Assembly: GCF_001426745.1 (NCBI RefSeq)
Contig: NZ_LMFI01000010.1
Location: forward strand, 1,028,158 to 1,092,157
Direction: 5' to 3'
From: Nocardioides sp. Root140
Lineage (GTDB): Bacteria > Actinomycetota > Actinomycetes > Propionibacteriales > Nocardioidaceae
DNA length: 64,000 bases
Shown here: one piece after another, positions 1-9,179 of the stretch
Layout of the letters: the number at the start of each line of letters is the position of its first letter
How positions within the stretch are numbered: the stretch's first letter is position 1
The notes under the pieces: generated by a model
Told to the model about the DNA's origin: nothing
Database searches by the model: none
Seen by the model: only the letters and a program-made list of their open reading frames with translations
Made by a program: the position numbers and the translations under genes

Positions 1-137
1 CCCGCTTCGCCTGCTGTCGGGGCGAGCCCGGGGCAGGATCGCGAACATCCCTCCCGAAGCGAGGGCACTGTGCGAGTCCCCGGGGGGTCCCGGGGCGGGG
101 ACCACGCCAGGGGGTTCCAGCAGGAAGAGGGCTCCGC
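1..137. other. Non-coding leader at the left edge
   Basis: No credible gene lies in these bases. They hold the upstream region of the PxKF protein: an A/G-rich stretch (AGGAAGAGG, about 123-131) just before the ATG at 138 is a plausible ribosome binding site. A short inverted repeat (GTCCCCG at 76-82, CGGGGAC at 96-102) is present but cannot be assigned a role. Confidence 0.5.
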
Positions 138-1928
138 ATGCGAGTCTCCGAGAATCACCGCCCCGCCCGGAAGCAGCTCGCCCGGGCCTCGACACTCACC
201 GCGCTCACCATGTCGGCGGCACTGGCCTTGAGCGGGGTCGCCGTCGCCGACGACATCACCAACGACCTCGACCTGACCGTCGACACCGCCGCCGAGGTGC
301 TGCCGCTCAACGTCGGCGGCGCGAACGGCACCACGTCGCTCTACGTGAAGCCACAGGGGGGCGACGGGAAGAACGGCTGCAACCTGACCGGCGGCACCGC
401 ACTGACCCTCGCCGTCTCGTCCTCGGACACCGCGGTCGCCACGGTCAGTCCGGCGTCGGTGACCTTCACCTCGTGCGGCACCGTCCAGCAGTTGACCGTG
501 ACGCCGGTGGCCGAGGGGTCGGCAACCGTGTCGGCCACCCAGGTGACCAACACCAGCCAGGGCTCGTTCAACATGTCGCCCGCGACCTTCACGGTCACGG
601 TGGCTCCGCCCGCCAACTCCGCACCGTCCCTCTCGGCCTCCGGCATCGAAGGCGGCGCAAGCTACGCGAAGGGCGCCGTACCGGACGCCACCTGCGAGGT
701 CGCCGACAACGAGGACGGCCCGTCGTCGTTCCCGGCCACACTCAGCGCGGTCACCGGCCCCTATGCCGTCGATGGCATCGGCACGCAGACCGCCAGCTGC
801 ACCTACACCGACGGCGGCGGACTGACAGCCTCCGCGTCAGAGACCTACTCGATCGTCGACCAGAGTGCTCCGGTCATCACCTACACGCTGGACCCGGCCA
901 CGCCGGACGGCGACAATGACTGGTACCGCTCCGACGTCTCGCTGACCTGGCACGTGTCCGAGCCCGAGTCGCCGGGCTCGGTGGCTCTCACTGGCTGCGT
1001 CGACCAGCTGGTCACCACCGACCAGTCGCTGACCGGCTACACGTGCTCCGCGACAAGTGCCGGTGGTTCTGCTGCCGAGCAGACCGTCAGCCTCAAGCGC
1101 GACGCCACAGCACCGGTCGTCGACAACGACGTCACGGTGTCAGGCACCGCGGGACACAACGGGTGGTACACCTCCGACGTGGCCGTGACGTTCACCGCGA
1201 CCGACGTACTCTCCGGTCCGGCCAGCGCCAGCACGACGGCGACCTCCTCCGGCGAGGGCGCAGCGATCGAGGTGGCCAGCCCGGCCTTCACCGACGCCGC
1301 AGGCAACACCACGCCCACCGGCGCGGTCACGAAGTCCTACAAGGTCGACAAGACCGCGCCGACCACGCCGACCCTCGTCGGCGGGCCGGACGGCAGCTAC
1401 TACTACGGCGACGACCCGTCCGCCCCGACGTGTGAGTCCACGGACGCCACGTCGGGCCTGGTCGACTGCGTGGTCACGGGAGGCGGGACGAGCGTCGGCA
1501 CGCACAGCTACACCGCCACCGCCACCGACGTGGCCGGCAACTCGTCGACCTCGACACTCACCTACACGGTGCTGGCGTGGACCCTCACCGGCTTCAGGCA
1601 GCCGGTCGACATGGGCAGCGTCTGGAACACCGTCAAGGGCGGCAGCACCGTGCCCCTGAAGTTCGAGGTGTTCGCCGGGCCGACCGAGCTGACCGACACC
1701 GCGGTCGTCGCCAGCTTCCGCACCGCCAAGGTGAGCTGCACCTCCGGCACCGGCACCGAGGACCCGATCGAGATCCTGTCCACCGGTGGCACGTCCCTGC
1801 GCTACGACACCACCGGCGGCCAGTTCATCCAGAACTGGAAGACCCCGACCGGCGCCGGCACCTGCTACACCGCCACCATGACCACCCAGGACGGATCCTC
1901 GATCAGCGCCCGCTTCAAGCTCAAGTGA
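138..1928 (+). CDS. Secreted Ig-like protein with C-terminal PxKF domain
   Basis: The 596-residue product starts with a basic stretch and a hydrophobic segment (about residues 16-38, ending near VAVADD) that looks like a Sec signal peptide. The body is Thr/Ser/Gly/Ala-rich with a cadherin/Ig-like beta repeat pattern (VTAPV, TDAAGNTT, ATDVAGNSS), as in bacterial surface adhesins. The last ~110 residues match the PxKF domain, with VPLKFEVF, several Cys and a terminal FKLK. No sortase motif, membrane anchor or catalytic signature is visible, so it is probably released or loosely wall-bound. It sits just before two receptor kinases with the same strand, but a 98-bp gap containing a strong inverted repeat suggests separate transcription. 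A ligand or matrix role is inference. Confidence 0.85.
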   Translation: MRVSENHRPARKQLARASTLTALTMSAALALSGVAVADDITNDLDLTVDTAAEVLPLNVGGANGTTSLYVKPQGGDGKNGCNLTGGTALTLAVSSSDTAVATVSPASVTFTSCGTVQQLTVTPVAEGSATVSATQVTNTSQGSFNMSPATFTVTVAPPANSAPSLSASGIEGGASYAKGAVPDATCEVADNEDGPSSFPATLSAVTGPYAVDGIGTQTASCTYTDGGGLTASASETYSIVDQSAPVITYTLDPATPDGDNDWYRSDVSLTWHVSEPESPGSVALTGCVDQLVTTDQSLTGYTCSATSAGGSAAEQTVSLKRDATAPVVDNDVTVSGTAGHNGWYTSDVAVTFTATDVLSGPASASTTATSSGEGAAIEVASPAFTDAAGNTTPTGAVTKSYKVDKTAPTTPTLVGGPDGSYYYGDDPSAPTCESTDATSGLVDCVVTGGGTSVGTHSYTATATDVAGNSSTSTLTYTVLAWTLTGFRQPVDMGSVWNTVKGGSTVPLKFEVFAGPTELTDTAVVASFRTAKVSCTSGTGTEDPIEILSTGGTSLRYDTTGGQFIQNWKTPTGAGTCYTATMTTQDGSSISARFKLK

Positions 1929-1958
1929 GCTAGGCGTCGACCTGGGCGACCACGGCGC

Positions 1959-2002
1959 CTCGATCGGTCCCCGCACCTTCTAGGGTGTGGGGACCGATCG
2001 AG
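1959..2002. terminator. 14-bp perfect inverted repeat between PxKF gene and kinase
   Basis: The arm CTCGATCGGTCCCC (1959-1972) is repeated inverted at 1989-2002, and the pairing can extend a few bases toward the loop. It lies 31 bases after the upstream stop and 25 bases before the kinase start. No T-run follows. It could end the upstream transcript or act as an operator, because a TAGGGT -10-like hexamer (1981-1986) sits inside it. Confidence 0.55.
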
Positions 2003-2026
2003 ACGACGTGCCAAGGGGGACGCTGC

Positions 2027-4042
2027 ATGTTCGAGTCGCTGACACCGGGCTCCGTGGTCGGGCGCTACCGGGTCGAGGGAGTCATCGGCTCGGGAGGCAT
2101 GGGTGTCGTGCACGCCGCGCGCGACGAACACCTCAATCGTCGGGTCGCGCTGAAGGTGATGTCCGGCCACCTTGCCGAGGACCCGACGTTCCGGGCCCGC
2201 TTCCTGCGCGAGGCGACGGTGCTGGGGCGGCTCGACTCCCCGCACATCGTCGAGGTCTACGACCACGGCGAGCAGAACGGTCACCTGTGGATCGCCACCC
2301 AGCTCGTCGAGGGCGGCGACCTCGGCCAGCTCATCGCGCACAACGGGCCGCTGCCCGCCGCCCTGGCGATCCGGCTGTGCACCCAGGTGGCCGACGCGCT
2401 CCAGGACGCCCACTCGCGGGGAGTCGTCCACCGCGACGTCAAGCCCGCCAACATCCTCGTCTCCTCCCCGGGCTCCGCGGAGCAGCACGCCTACCTCACC
2501 GACTTCGGCCTGGCCCGTGAGATCGGCGCCGACCTGACCGCCGTACGCGGCGCCACCGGCACGTGGGACTACCTGGCCCCCGAGTGCGGCTCCGGGCAGC
2601 AGGCGACCCCCGCGAGCGACGTGTACGCAGTCGGCTGCCTGTTGTGGACCTGCCTCACCGGGCACCCGCCGTACGACGGCACCGAGATCGAGGTCGCCCT
2701 GGCCCATGCCCGGCAGGCGCCACCCACCCTTCGCCCGGGACGAGGTCTGACGGCCCCGCTGGCGCGCCGGCTGAACGCCGTCATCGGACGGGCGATGAGC
2801 AAGGACCCCCTGCAGCGACAGGGATCCGCGGCCGAACTCGCTTCCGAGCTGCGCGCCGCCGGGACGGGTCTGCTGGCTGCTGCTGGCCAGCCCGGGCGTA
2901 CGCCGGGCAGGCGCCGCGGCCTCCTGATCGGAGGCGTGGTCGCCCTGGTCGCGGTCCTCGGTGCGGCCATCGGGATCAAGGCGCTGACCTCGGACGACGC
3001 CCCGGCCGACGCAACCTCAGACGAGCGGAGCACCGCTCCCCCGGCCGACGAAGCCGCCGAACCGGTCGACAGGCCGATCACCGGCGACGTGGACGGCGAC
3101 GGGTTCGGCGACCTCATCGTCAGCCACCTCGCCGACGTGGGACAGGACGTCGAGCTGTTGCGTTCATCGGACGGCACCACCCTCGGCGAGCCGCAGCCCT
3201 GGGCCGAGGAGGTCGGCGTCCCACTGCGCGGTGATGTCGACGGGGACGAGAAGTTCGACCTCCTCTCTGTCGAGACGGCCCCGGGGGCCGACCTGGAGTA
3301 CCGCATCTCCGTGCTCCGGGACAGGGTCGACGGTGTCCAGAGCACCGACCTGGCAGCCCCGCGGGGGTCCAGCTCCCTCTATCCGGCGCTGGGCGACTTC
3401 GACGGGGACGGCAACGACGACCTGGCCTTGGCCAGCGACGGAAGCGTCACGGGCTCACAGGGCATCTGGGTGAGCCTCAGCACCGGTGACGGGTTCGCCG
3501 AGTTCACGCAGTGGTACACCTCCGACACCGAGGTGCCCCGACCGCTGCCCGGAGACTTCGACGGCGACGGCGACGACGACCTGGCCCTGCTCGACGGGGC
3601 CGACTCGCTGGGGTTGCTGGTCTCGAACGGCTCGCAGCTCACGGCCACGACGCCCCAGGGGCTGGCCCAGGCCTCCGGCCTCCTGGCGCCCGGCGACTTC
3701 GACGGCGACGGCACCGACGAGCTCGTCGGCGTCCCCTCGACCGGCACGGGAAGCGGGCTGGTGGTGTGGACCTACGCCGACGAGCAGTGGGAGGACGACG
3801 TGCGGGGAACCCTGCAGGCCGACACATTCGTCTCCAGCATCAAGGCCCCGTCGGTCGCGGACTTCGACGGCGATCGGCGCGACGACGTCCTCCTCTTCAG
3901 CGGCGAGTACGACGCGCCGTCGTACGACTTCAAGGTGGCCCTCTCGAGCGGCCTCGCCTTCGAGACCGAGGAGTCGTGGCGCGAGTACGCCCACGGCGTG
4001 GAGGACTACCCACACTCCGTCGGCCCTGCGCCGACCGAGTGA
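2027..4042 (+). CDS. Transmembrane Ser/Thr protein kinase with extracellular FG-GAP/VCBS repeats (copy 1)
   Basis: The 671-residue product has a complete Hanks-type kinase domain (about residues 14-280): Gly loop IGSGGMG, catalytic Lys43 in VALKVM, HRDVKPAN with Asp137, DFG at 159-161 and the APE motif. One transmembrane helix follows (about 298-320). The outer half carries six calcium-loop motifs of the DxDGDGxxD type (for example DFDGDGNDD, DFDGDGDDD), as in integrin-like FG-GAP/VCBS propellers. PASTA repeats, the usual actinobacterial sensor, are absent. An AAGGGGGA ribosome site (about 2012) supports the ATG at 2027 rather than the GTG at 1985. The next gene is a second copy of the same design, suggesting tandem duplication. 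The ligand is unknown. Confidence 0.92.
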   Translation: MFESLTPGSVVGRYRVEGVIGSGGMGVVHAARDEHLNRRVALKVMSGHLAEDPTFRARFLREATVLGRLDSPHIVEVYDHGEQNGHLWIATQLVEGGDLGQLIAHNGPLPAALAIRLCTQVADALQDAHSRGVVHRDVKPANILVSSPGSAEQHAYLTDFGLAREIGADLTAVRGATGTWDYLAPECGSGQQATPASDVYAVGCLLWTCLTGHPPYDGTEIEVALAHARQAPPTLRPGRGLTAPLARRLNAVIGRAMSKDPLQRQGSAAELASELRAAGTGLLAAAGQPGRTPGRRRGLLIGGVVALVAVLGAAIGIKALTSDDAPADATSDERSTAPPADEAAEPVDRPITGDVDGDGFGDLIVSHLADVGQDVELLRSSDGTTLGEPQPWAEEVGVPLRGDVDGDEKFDLLSVETAPGADLEYRISVLRDRVDGVQSTDLAAPRGSSSLYPALGDFDGDGNDDLALASDGSVTGSQGIWVSLSTGDGFAEFTQWYTSDTEVPRPLPGDFDGDGDDDLALLDGADSLGLLVSNGSQLTATTPQGLAQASGLLAPGDFDGDGTDELVGVPSTGTGSGLVVWTYADEQWEDDVRGTLQADTFVSSIKAPSVADFDGDRRDDVLLFSGEYDAPSYDFKVALSSGLAFETEESWREYAHGVEDYPHSVGPAPTE

Positions 4043-4099
4043 GCTTTCGCCGAACGGCCTGAGAGTTTCCGGTGAGGCGGCGTAGGGCAGTGTGGGCGC

Positions 4100-6103
4100 G
4101 TGCCTGAACAACCACAGCGCTTCGTCGTCGGCCAGCGTCTGGGCGCCGGCGGCATGGGAGCCGTCCACATCGCCACCGACACCCGGTTCGACCGCCTCGT
4201 CGCATTGAAGGTGATGTCGGACCACCTCGCGAGCGGGGAGGAGTTCCGGGAGCGCTTCCGCCGCGAAGCCGACGTGCTGACCCGACTGGACTCCCCGCAC
4301 GTCACGACGATCTACGACCACGGGGAGAGCGACGGGCACCTGTGGATCGCCACGCAGTTGATCCGCGGGGGCGAACTCGGCGACCTGCTCCGGGCGCGTG
4401 GCCCGCTCCCGCCACACCGCGCCGTGCAGGTCTGCGGGCAGGTCGCGGAGGCGCTCCGGGCGACCCACGCGGTCGGCGTACTGCACCGTGACGTCAAGCC
4501 CAGCAACGTGCTGCTGCGCGATCCGGATGCGACCAACCTGCACGCCTACCTGTGCGACTTCGGCATCGCCGACACCGGGAACCGGCTCACCGTGGCCGGC
4601 GGTGTTGCCGGGACGTGGCAATACCTCGCACCCGAACGCGCCTCGGGCAGTCCGGCTGCTCCGACCACCGACATCTACGCGGTCGGGTGCCTGCTCTGGG
4701 CGTGCCTGGCCGGCCAGCCGCCGTACACGGGCTCCGACGTCGACGTGGCGATCGGCCACCTCGAGGGTGAGCTGCCCCAGGTGCCGGAGACCGGTCCCGG
4801 GCTTGCCGCCCTCAACCGCGTGCTGCGGCGCACGATGGCGAAGAACCCGGCCGACCGGTTCCAGACCGCGGCCGAGCTGCGGGCCGCGCTGGCCGCGCTC
4901 GAGGCCGAGATCCCTGCTGCCATGCCACCTCTGCGGCCGGATCCGCCCACTGCACCGCGCCCACCCGGGATGGATCCGAGCGGTCGGCGCGGTCGACTGA
5001 TGGGCGTGCCGGCGCTGGTCGGCGTACTGGCGCTGGTCGGGGTGCTGGTCGCCGGTGGCATCGTGGCTGCACTGGCACTGCGCGGCGACGACTCCGGCAA
5101 CAGCGAGTCCGCGACCCCCGGGGGCTCGACGAAGAAGGCAGTGACCGGCGACCTGACCGGCGACGGCCGGGGTGACCTGACCCTCCACGACTGGGACGGC
5201 GAGGCGATGCGGGCCGTCGTCATGGCCAGCACCGGCTCCGCGTTCGGTCCGACCGAACAGGTCATGTCGGGGGCCTTCTCGGTGATCAAGGGCGACATCG
5301 ACGGCGATGGAACGCAGGAGCTGGTGGCCGTCGCACCCGGCTCGGGTGGCGGCGAGGTCACGGTCGCGTCCGTCGGCGGCAAGCAGCGCACGATGGAGGT
5401 GGGGGTCGACGACGCCGACCAGCCCGACTTCACCGAGGGCGCCATGATGGGCGACCTGACCGGCGACGGGCGCGACGACCTCGTGATCGCACCCGCGAAC
5501 AACGCCACGGGTGACGACTTCGTGGTCTGGCTGGCGGTGAGCACGGGTGACGGGTTCGAGGACCTGCAGCGGGTGCACAGCTCCTCGGACGCCGTCGCGC
5601 AGGCGGTTCCCGCAGACGTCGACGGTGACGGCGACGACGACCTCGTGCTGGCCGAGCCCGATGCGGAACAGCTGGGGGTCCTGGAGTCCGACGGGAAGGC
5701 GCTGACCTCGACCGGGTTCGTGGCCACCAACACCACGGCCTACGACATCGTCGTCGGCGACTTCGACGGTGACGGTGCCGACGAGGTGGTCGAGGTCGAC
5801 GGCGTCTCGCAGAAGATCGTCGTGCTCCGCCGCGAAGGCGACGCCTGGGACTCCGAGATCTGGCTCGACGACACGAAGGACGCGTTCAACCTGCTCGACT
5901 CGAACCCCAACACGTCGGTCTCCGACGTGAACGGTGACGGCAAGGACGACCTCGTGCGCTTCTCGGCCGGCGAGGGCCCCGTCGAGCGCCGGACGATGGT
6001 GTTCGTGTCGTCGGGCAAGGACTTCGCCGCACCCGCCGACTGGGGCAGCTACACGTGCGAGTGCGACGAGTACTTCGACCCGGTCGAGAGCTTCAAGAAC
6101 TGA
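4100..6103 (+). CDS. Transmembrane Ser/Thr protein kinase with extracellular FG-GAP/VCBS repeats (copy 2)
   Basis: The 667-residue product repeats the architecture of the gene before it. The kinase domain (about 8-275) has GAGGMG, Lys37 in ALKVM, HRDVKPSN with Asp131 and DFG at 153-155. A membrane helix lies near 298-325, followed by about 340 residues with six calcium-loop motifs (DLTGDGRGD, DIDGDGTQE, DLTGDGRDD, DVDGDGDDD, DFDGDGADE, DVNGDGKDD). The end has a Cys pair (TCECDEY). The GTG start at 4100 has no clear ribosome site, so translation may be leaderless or start elsewhere. The gap to copy 1 is 57 bases. Catalytic residues are intact in both copies, so both are likely active. Paralogy is inferred from the shared order and motifs. 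Confidence 0.9.
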   Translation: MPEQPQRFVVGQRLGAGGMGAVHIATDTRFDRLVALKVMSDHLASGEEFRERFRREADVLTRLDSPHVTTIYDHGESDGHLWIATQLIRGGELGDLLRARGPLPPHRAVQVCGQVAEALRATHAVGVLHRDVKPSNVLLRDPDATNLHAYLCDFGIADTGNRLTVAGGVAGTWQYLAPERASGSPAAPTTDIYAVGCLLWACLAGQPPYTGSDVDVAIGHLEGELPQVPETGPGLAALNRVLRRTMAKNPADRFQTAAELRAALAALEAEIPAAMPPLRPDPPTAPRPPGMDPSGRRGRLMGVPALVGVLALVGVLVAGGIVAALALRGDDSGNSESATPGGSTKKAVTGDLTGDGRGDLTLHDWDGEAMRAVVMASTGSAFGPTEQVMSGAFSVIKGDIDGDGTQELVAVAPGSGGGEVTVASVGGKQRTMEVGVDDADQPDFTEGAMMGDLTGDGRDDLVIAPANNATGDDFVVWLAVSTGDGFEDLQRVHSSSDAVAQAVPADVDGDGDDDLVLAEPDAEQLGVLESDGKALTSTGFVATNTTAYDIVVGDFDGDGADEVVEVDGVSQKIVVLRREGDAWDSEIWLDDTKDAFNLLDSNPNTSVSDVNGDGKDDLVRFSAGEGPVERRTMVFVSSGKDFAAPADWGSYTCECDEYFDPVESFKN

Positions 6104-6122
6104 TTCGACGGTCCGACCCCAC

Positions 6123-6128
6123 TAGTGT
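6123..6128 (+). promoter_or_regulatory. -10 box TAGTGT, probable leaderless start
   Basis: TAGTGT fits the actinobacterial TANNNT -10 consensus and lies 6 bases before the ATG at 6135. That spacing places transcription start at or next to the start codon. No ribosome binding site fits in the gap. The -35 region is not clear. Confidence 0.5.
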
Positions 6129-6134
6129 CGGGCC

Positions 6135-9100
6135 ATGCATGATCGCGGCAAGGAGATCGAGGACCGGCTCGGGCGTGTCATGGAGGAGCGGGTCAGACCC
6201 GCCATCCATCACGGGATCGCGGACCTCCGGGTCGAGGTGTGGCACGTGCCGCCTTCCCCCGACGGCACGGTCGGCGAGCCGGTCGCGTTCGACGTGGCGC
6301 GCGCGGCGACGTACGCCCCGGCTTCCGTCGGCGACCGGTGGGGACCGGCCTGGGGCACCAGCTGGTTCCACCTGGCCGGCACCGTGCCTGCCGATCCCGC
6401 GACCACTGACGTGGCGACGCCGGAGATCGTCTTCGACCTGGGCTGGTCGACCCGGCGCCCGGGCATGCAGGCCGAAGCGCTGGTCCACCGACCCGACGGC
6501 AGCGTCGTGAAGGGCCTCAACCCGCAGAACTCCTGGATCGCGGTGACGCCCGGCGAAGAGATCGACCTGTACGTCGAGGCGGCGGCGAACCCGACCATCG
6601 GCCCGGGCTACACGCCAACCAGGGAAGGCGATCGCGACACCTCGACCCGCGAACCGCTCTACCGCATCAGCCGGGCCGAGATCTGCACCCGCAACGTCGA
6701 CGTCTTCGAGCTGAACGCCGACGTCGACGTGCTCGACGGACTCCAACGCTCTCTCGGTGAGGGCGATGCCCGCCGCTGGGAGATCCGCTACGCCCTGGAG
6801 CGTGCGGCCGAGGCCCTCGATCCCCACGACGTGGTCGGCACTGCTGCCGCGGCGCGTGCGGAACTGGCCGACGTGCTCGCGCGGCCGGCACACGCCAGCG
6901 CGCACCGCATCACCGCGATCGGGCACGCGCACATCGACTCGGCCTGGCTGTGGCCCGTGCGAGAGACCGTGCGCAAGGTGTCGCGGACCGTCGCGAACGT
7001 GACCCACCTGCTCGACACCACCGACGACCTGCGGCACTGCATGAGCTCGGCGCAGCAGTGGGAGTGGCTCGAGGAGAGTCGCCCCGAGCTCTTCGAGCGG
7101 GTCCGTGGCCATGTCGAGACGGGCCGGTTCATCCCGGTCGGCGGCATGTGGGTCGAGTCCGACACCAACATGGTCGGCGGCGAGGCGATGGCGCGACAGT
7201 TCGTGATGGGCAAGCAGTGGTTCATCGACAAGCTCGGCGTCGACTGCGAGGAGGTGTGGCTGCCCGACTCGTTCGGCTACACCGCCGCGCTGCCGCAGAT
7301 CGTGAAGCTGGCCGGCTTCCGCTGGTTCCTCACCCAGAAGATCTCGTGGAACACGGTCAACAAGTTCCCCCACCACACGTTCTGGTGGGAGGGCATCGAC
7401 GGCACCCGCGTCTTCACGCACTTCCCGCCGGCCGACACCTACAACGGCACCCTGGCCGCCAGCCAGCTCGCGCACACCGCGTCGAACTTCCGCGACAAGG
7501 GCATCGCCACGCGGTCGCTGATCCCGTTCGGCCACGGCGACGGCGGTGGCGGCCCCACCCGCGACATGCTCTCGCGCGCTCGTCGTACGGCCTCGCTCGA
7601 GGGCTCACCGCAGGTCGCCATCGAGTCGCCCGCCGAGTTCTTCACCGCCGCCGAGGGCGAGTACGGCGCCGCCGCGCCGGTGTGGTCAGGCGAGCTCTAC
7701 CTCGAGATCCACCGGGGCACGTACACCTCGCAGGCCCGCACCAAACAAGGGAATCGACGCTCCGAGCACCTGCTGCGCGAGGCCGAGCTGTGGTCGACGT
7801 ACGCCGACCTGCTCGGCCTGGTCGACTACCCCTACGACGAGCTCCGGGCGATCTGGAAGACCGTCCTGTTGCAGCAGTTCCACGACATCCTGCCCGGGTC
7901 GTCGATCGCCTGGGTGCATCGCGAGGCCGAGCTCGAGTACGCACGGGTCGCCGGTGAGCTCGAGGCGATCATCGAGCGTGCGATCTCCGCGTTGGCGGGT
8001 GCTGAGGCTGGTTCCGAGACTGGTTCTGGCGCTGGATCTGACGGGGCTGTGTTCGATGCTTCGCCGGTCGCCTTCCTGGGACGGGGTCTCGACACGCTCG
8101 CTGGCGCTCGCTACTCGACCAACGAGAGGAAACGCTCGACCACCGAGCCCGAAGGTTCGGTGCTGGAGAACGAGCACCTGCGGGTCGAGGTCGACGAGAG
8201 CGGCGTCATCAGGTCGATCCGCGACCTCGACGTCGGGCGCGAGGTGCTGCCGCCCGGCGGCGCGGCCAACCTGCTGCAGATCCATCCCGACTTCCCGAAC
8301 AAGTGGGACGCCTGGGACCTCGACCGCTTCTACCGCAACCAGGTCACCGACCTGGCCGGGTCGGTGTCAGCAGGAACGGACGGGTCGCTCGAGGTGCACG
8401 GCGCATTCGGCGAATCGACGTACACGCAGGTGATCACGCTCGTCGGCGGCCGCGTCGACATCGAGACCACCGTCGACTGGCACGAGCGCGAGAAGGTGCT
8501 CAAGCTCGCCTTCGACACCGACGTGCACACCGACCGTGCGCGCTACGAGACGCAGTTCGGCCACGTCACTCGTCCCACGCACGAGAACACCACGTGGGAC
8601 GCCGCCCGGTTCGAGGTCTGCGCGCACCGATGGGTGCAGGTCGAGGACGGCGGGTACGGCGTCGCGGTGGCCAACGACTCGACGTACGGACACGACGTCA
8701 CCCGTCATCCCCGCACCGGTGGTGGCACCTTCTCCACGGTGCGCCAGACGCTGCTGCGGGCGCCTCGCTACCCGGACCCGGAGACCGACCAGGGCAGGCA
8801 CACGTTCCGCTCGTCGCTCGTGCCGGGCGCGGGGGTCGCCGAGGCCGCGGCAGCCGGCTACGCGTTGAACCTTCCGGTGCGCCGGGTCGTCGGTGCGTCG
8901 GTGCCACCACTGGTCACCGTCAGTGGCGGGACGGCGTACGTCGAGTGCGTGAAGCTGGCCGAGGACCGGTCGGGCGACGTCGTCGTGCGCCTCTATGAGC
9001 CGCTGGGCGCACGGACCACGGTCACGCTGACGCCTGCCTTCGAGGCGTCAGCGGTGACCGAGGTCGACCTGCTTGAGCGACCGCTGCAGAACGATGCGCT

Positions 9101-9179
9101 GGCCGCGACAGAGCCGATCACGCTGACCCTGCGGCCGTTCCAGATCGTCACCTTGCGGTTGGCGCGCTCAACCGGATAG
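6135..9179 (+). CDS. GH38 alpha-mannosidase
   Basis: The 1014-residue enzyme is expected to hydrolyse terminal alpha-mannosides from oligosaccharides. No signal peptide is seen, so it is probably cytosolic. The GH38 catalytic barrel begins near residue 255 with the metal-binding motif HAHIDSAWLWP. The nucleophile region is VWLPDSFGYTAALPQI, and a His/Asp/Gly-rich loop (PFGHGDGGGGPT) follows. The C-terminal half is the beta-sandwich found in family members, including PTHENTTWDAARFE. A short Gly/Ser/Glu-rich linker (about residues 620-640) separates the two halves. Length is typical of bacterial GH38. The 3' end overlaps the convergent oxidoreductase gene by 12 bases. No sugar transporter is adjacent, so the in vivo substrate is open. 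Confidence 0.92.
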   Translation: MHDRGKEIEDRLGRVMEERVRPAIHHGIADLRVEVWHVPPSPDGTVGEPVAFDVARAATYAPASVGDRWGPAWGTSWFHLAGTVPADPATTDVATPEIVFDLGWSTRRPGMQAEALVHRPDGSVVKGLNPQNSWIAVTPGEEIDLYVEAAANPTIGPGYTPTREGDRDTSTREPLYRISRAEICTRNVDVFELNADVDVLDGLQRSLGEGDARRWEIRYALERAAEALDPHDVVGTAAAARAELADVLARPAHASAHRITAIGHAHIDSAWLWPVRETVRKVSRTVANVTHLLDTTDDLRHCMSSAQQWEWLEESRPELFERVRGHVETGRFIPVGGMWVESDTNMVGGEAMARQFVMGKQWFIDKLGVDCEEVWLPDSFGYTAALPQIVKLAGFRWFLTQKISWNTVNKFPHHTFWWEGIDGTRVFTHFPPADTYNGTLAASQLAHTASNFRDKGIATRSLIPFGHGDGGGGPTRDMLSRARRTASLEGSPQVAIESPAEFFTAAEGEYGAAAPVWSGELYLEIHRGTYTSQARTKQGNRRSEHLLREAELWSTYADLLGLVDYPYDELRAIWKTVLLQQFHDILPGSSIAWVHREAELEYARVAGELEAIIERAISALAGAEAGSETGSGAGSDGAVFDASPVAFLGRGLDTLAGARYSTNERKRSTTEPEGSVLENEHLRVEVDESGVIRSIRDLDVGREVLPPGGAANLLQIHPDFPNKWDAWDLDRFYRNQVTDLAGSVSAGTDGSLEVHGAFGESTYTQVITLVGGRVDIETTVDWHEREKVLKLAFDTDVHTDRARYETQFGHVTRPTHENTTWDAARFEVCAHRWVQVEDGGYGVAVANDSTYGHDVTRHPRTGGGTFSTVRQTLLRAPRYPDPETDQGRHTFRSSLVPGAGVAEAAAAGYALNLPVRRVVGASVPPLVTVSGGTAYVECVKLAEDRSGDVVVRLYEPLGARTTVTLTPAFEASAVTEVDLLERPLQNDALAATEPITLTLRPFQIVTLRLARSTG

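Noticed and set aside
3455..5578. A 707-codon frame opposite the two kinases
   Set aside because: It reads across the boundary of the two kinases and gives a His/Arg/Gly-rich sequence; calcium-loop codons give long antisense frames.
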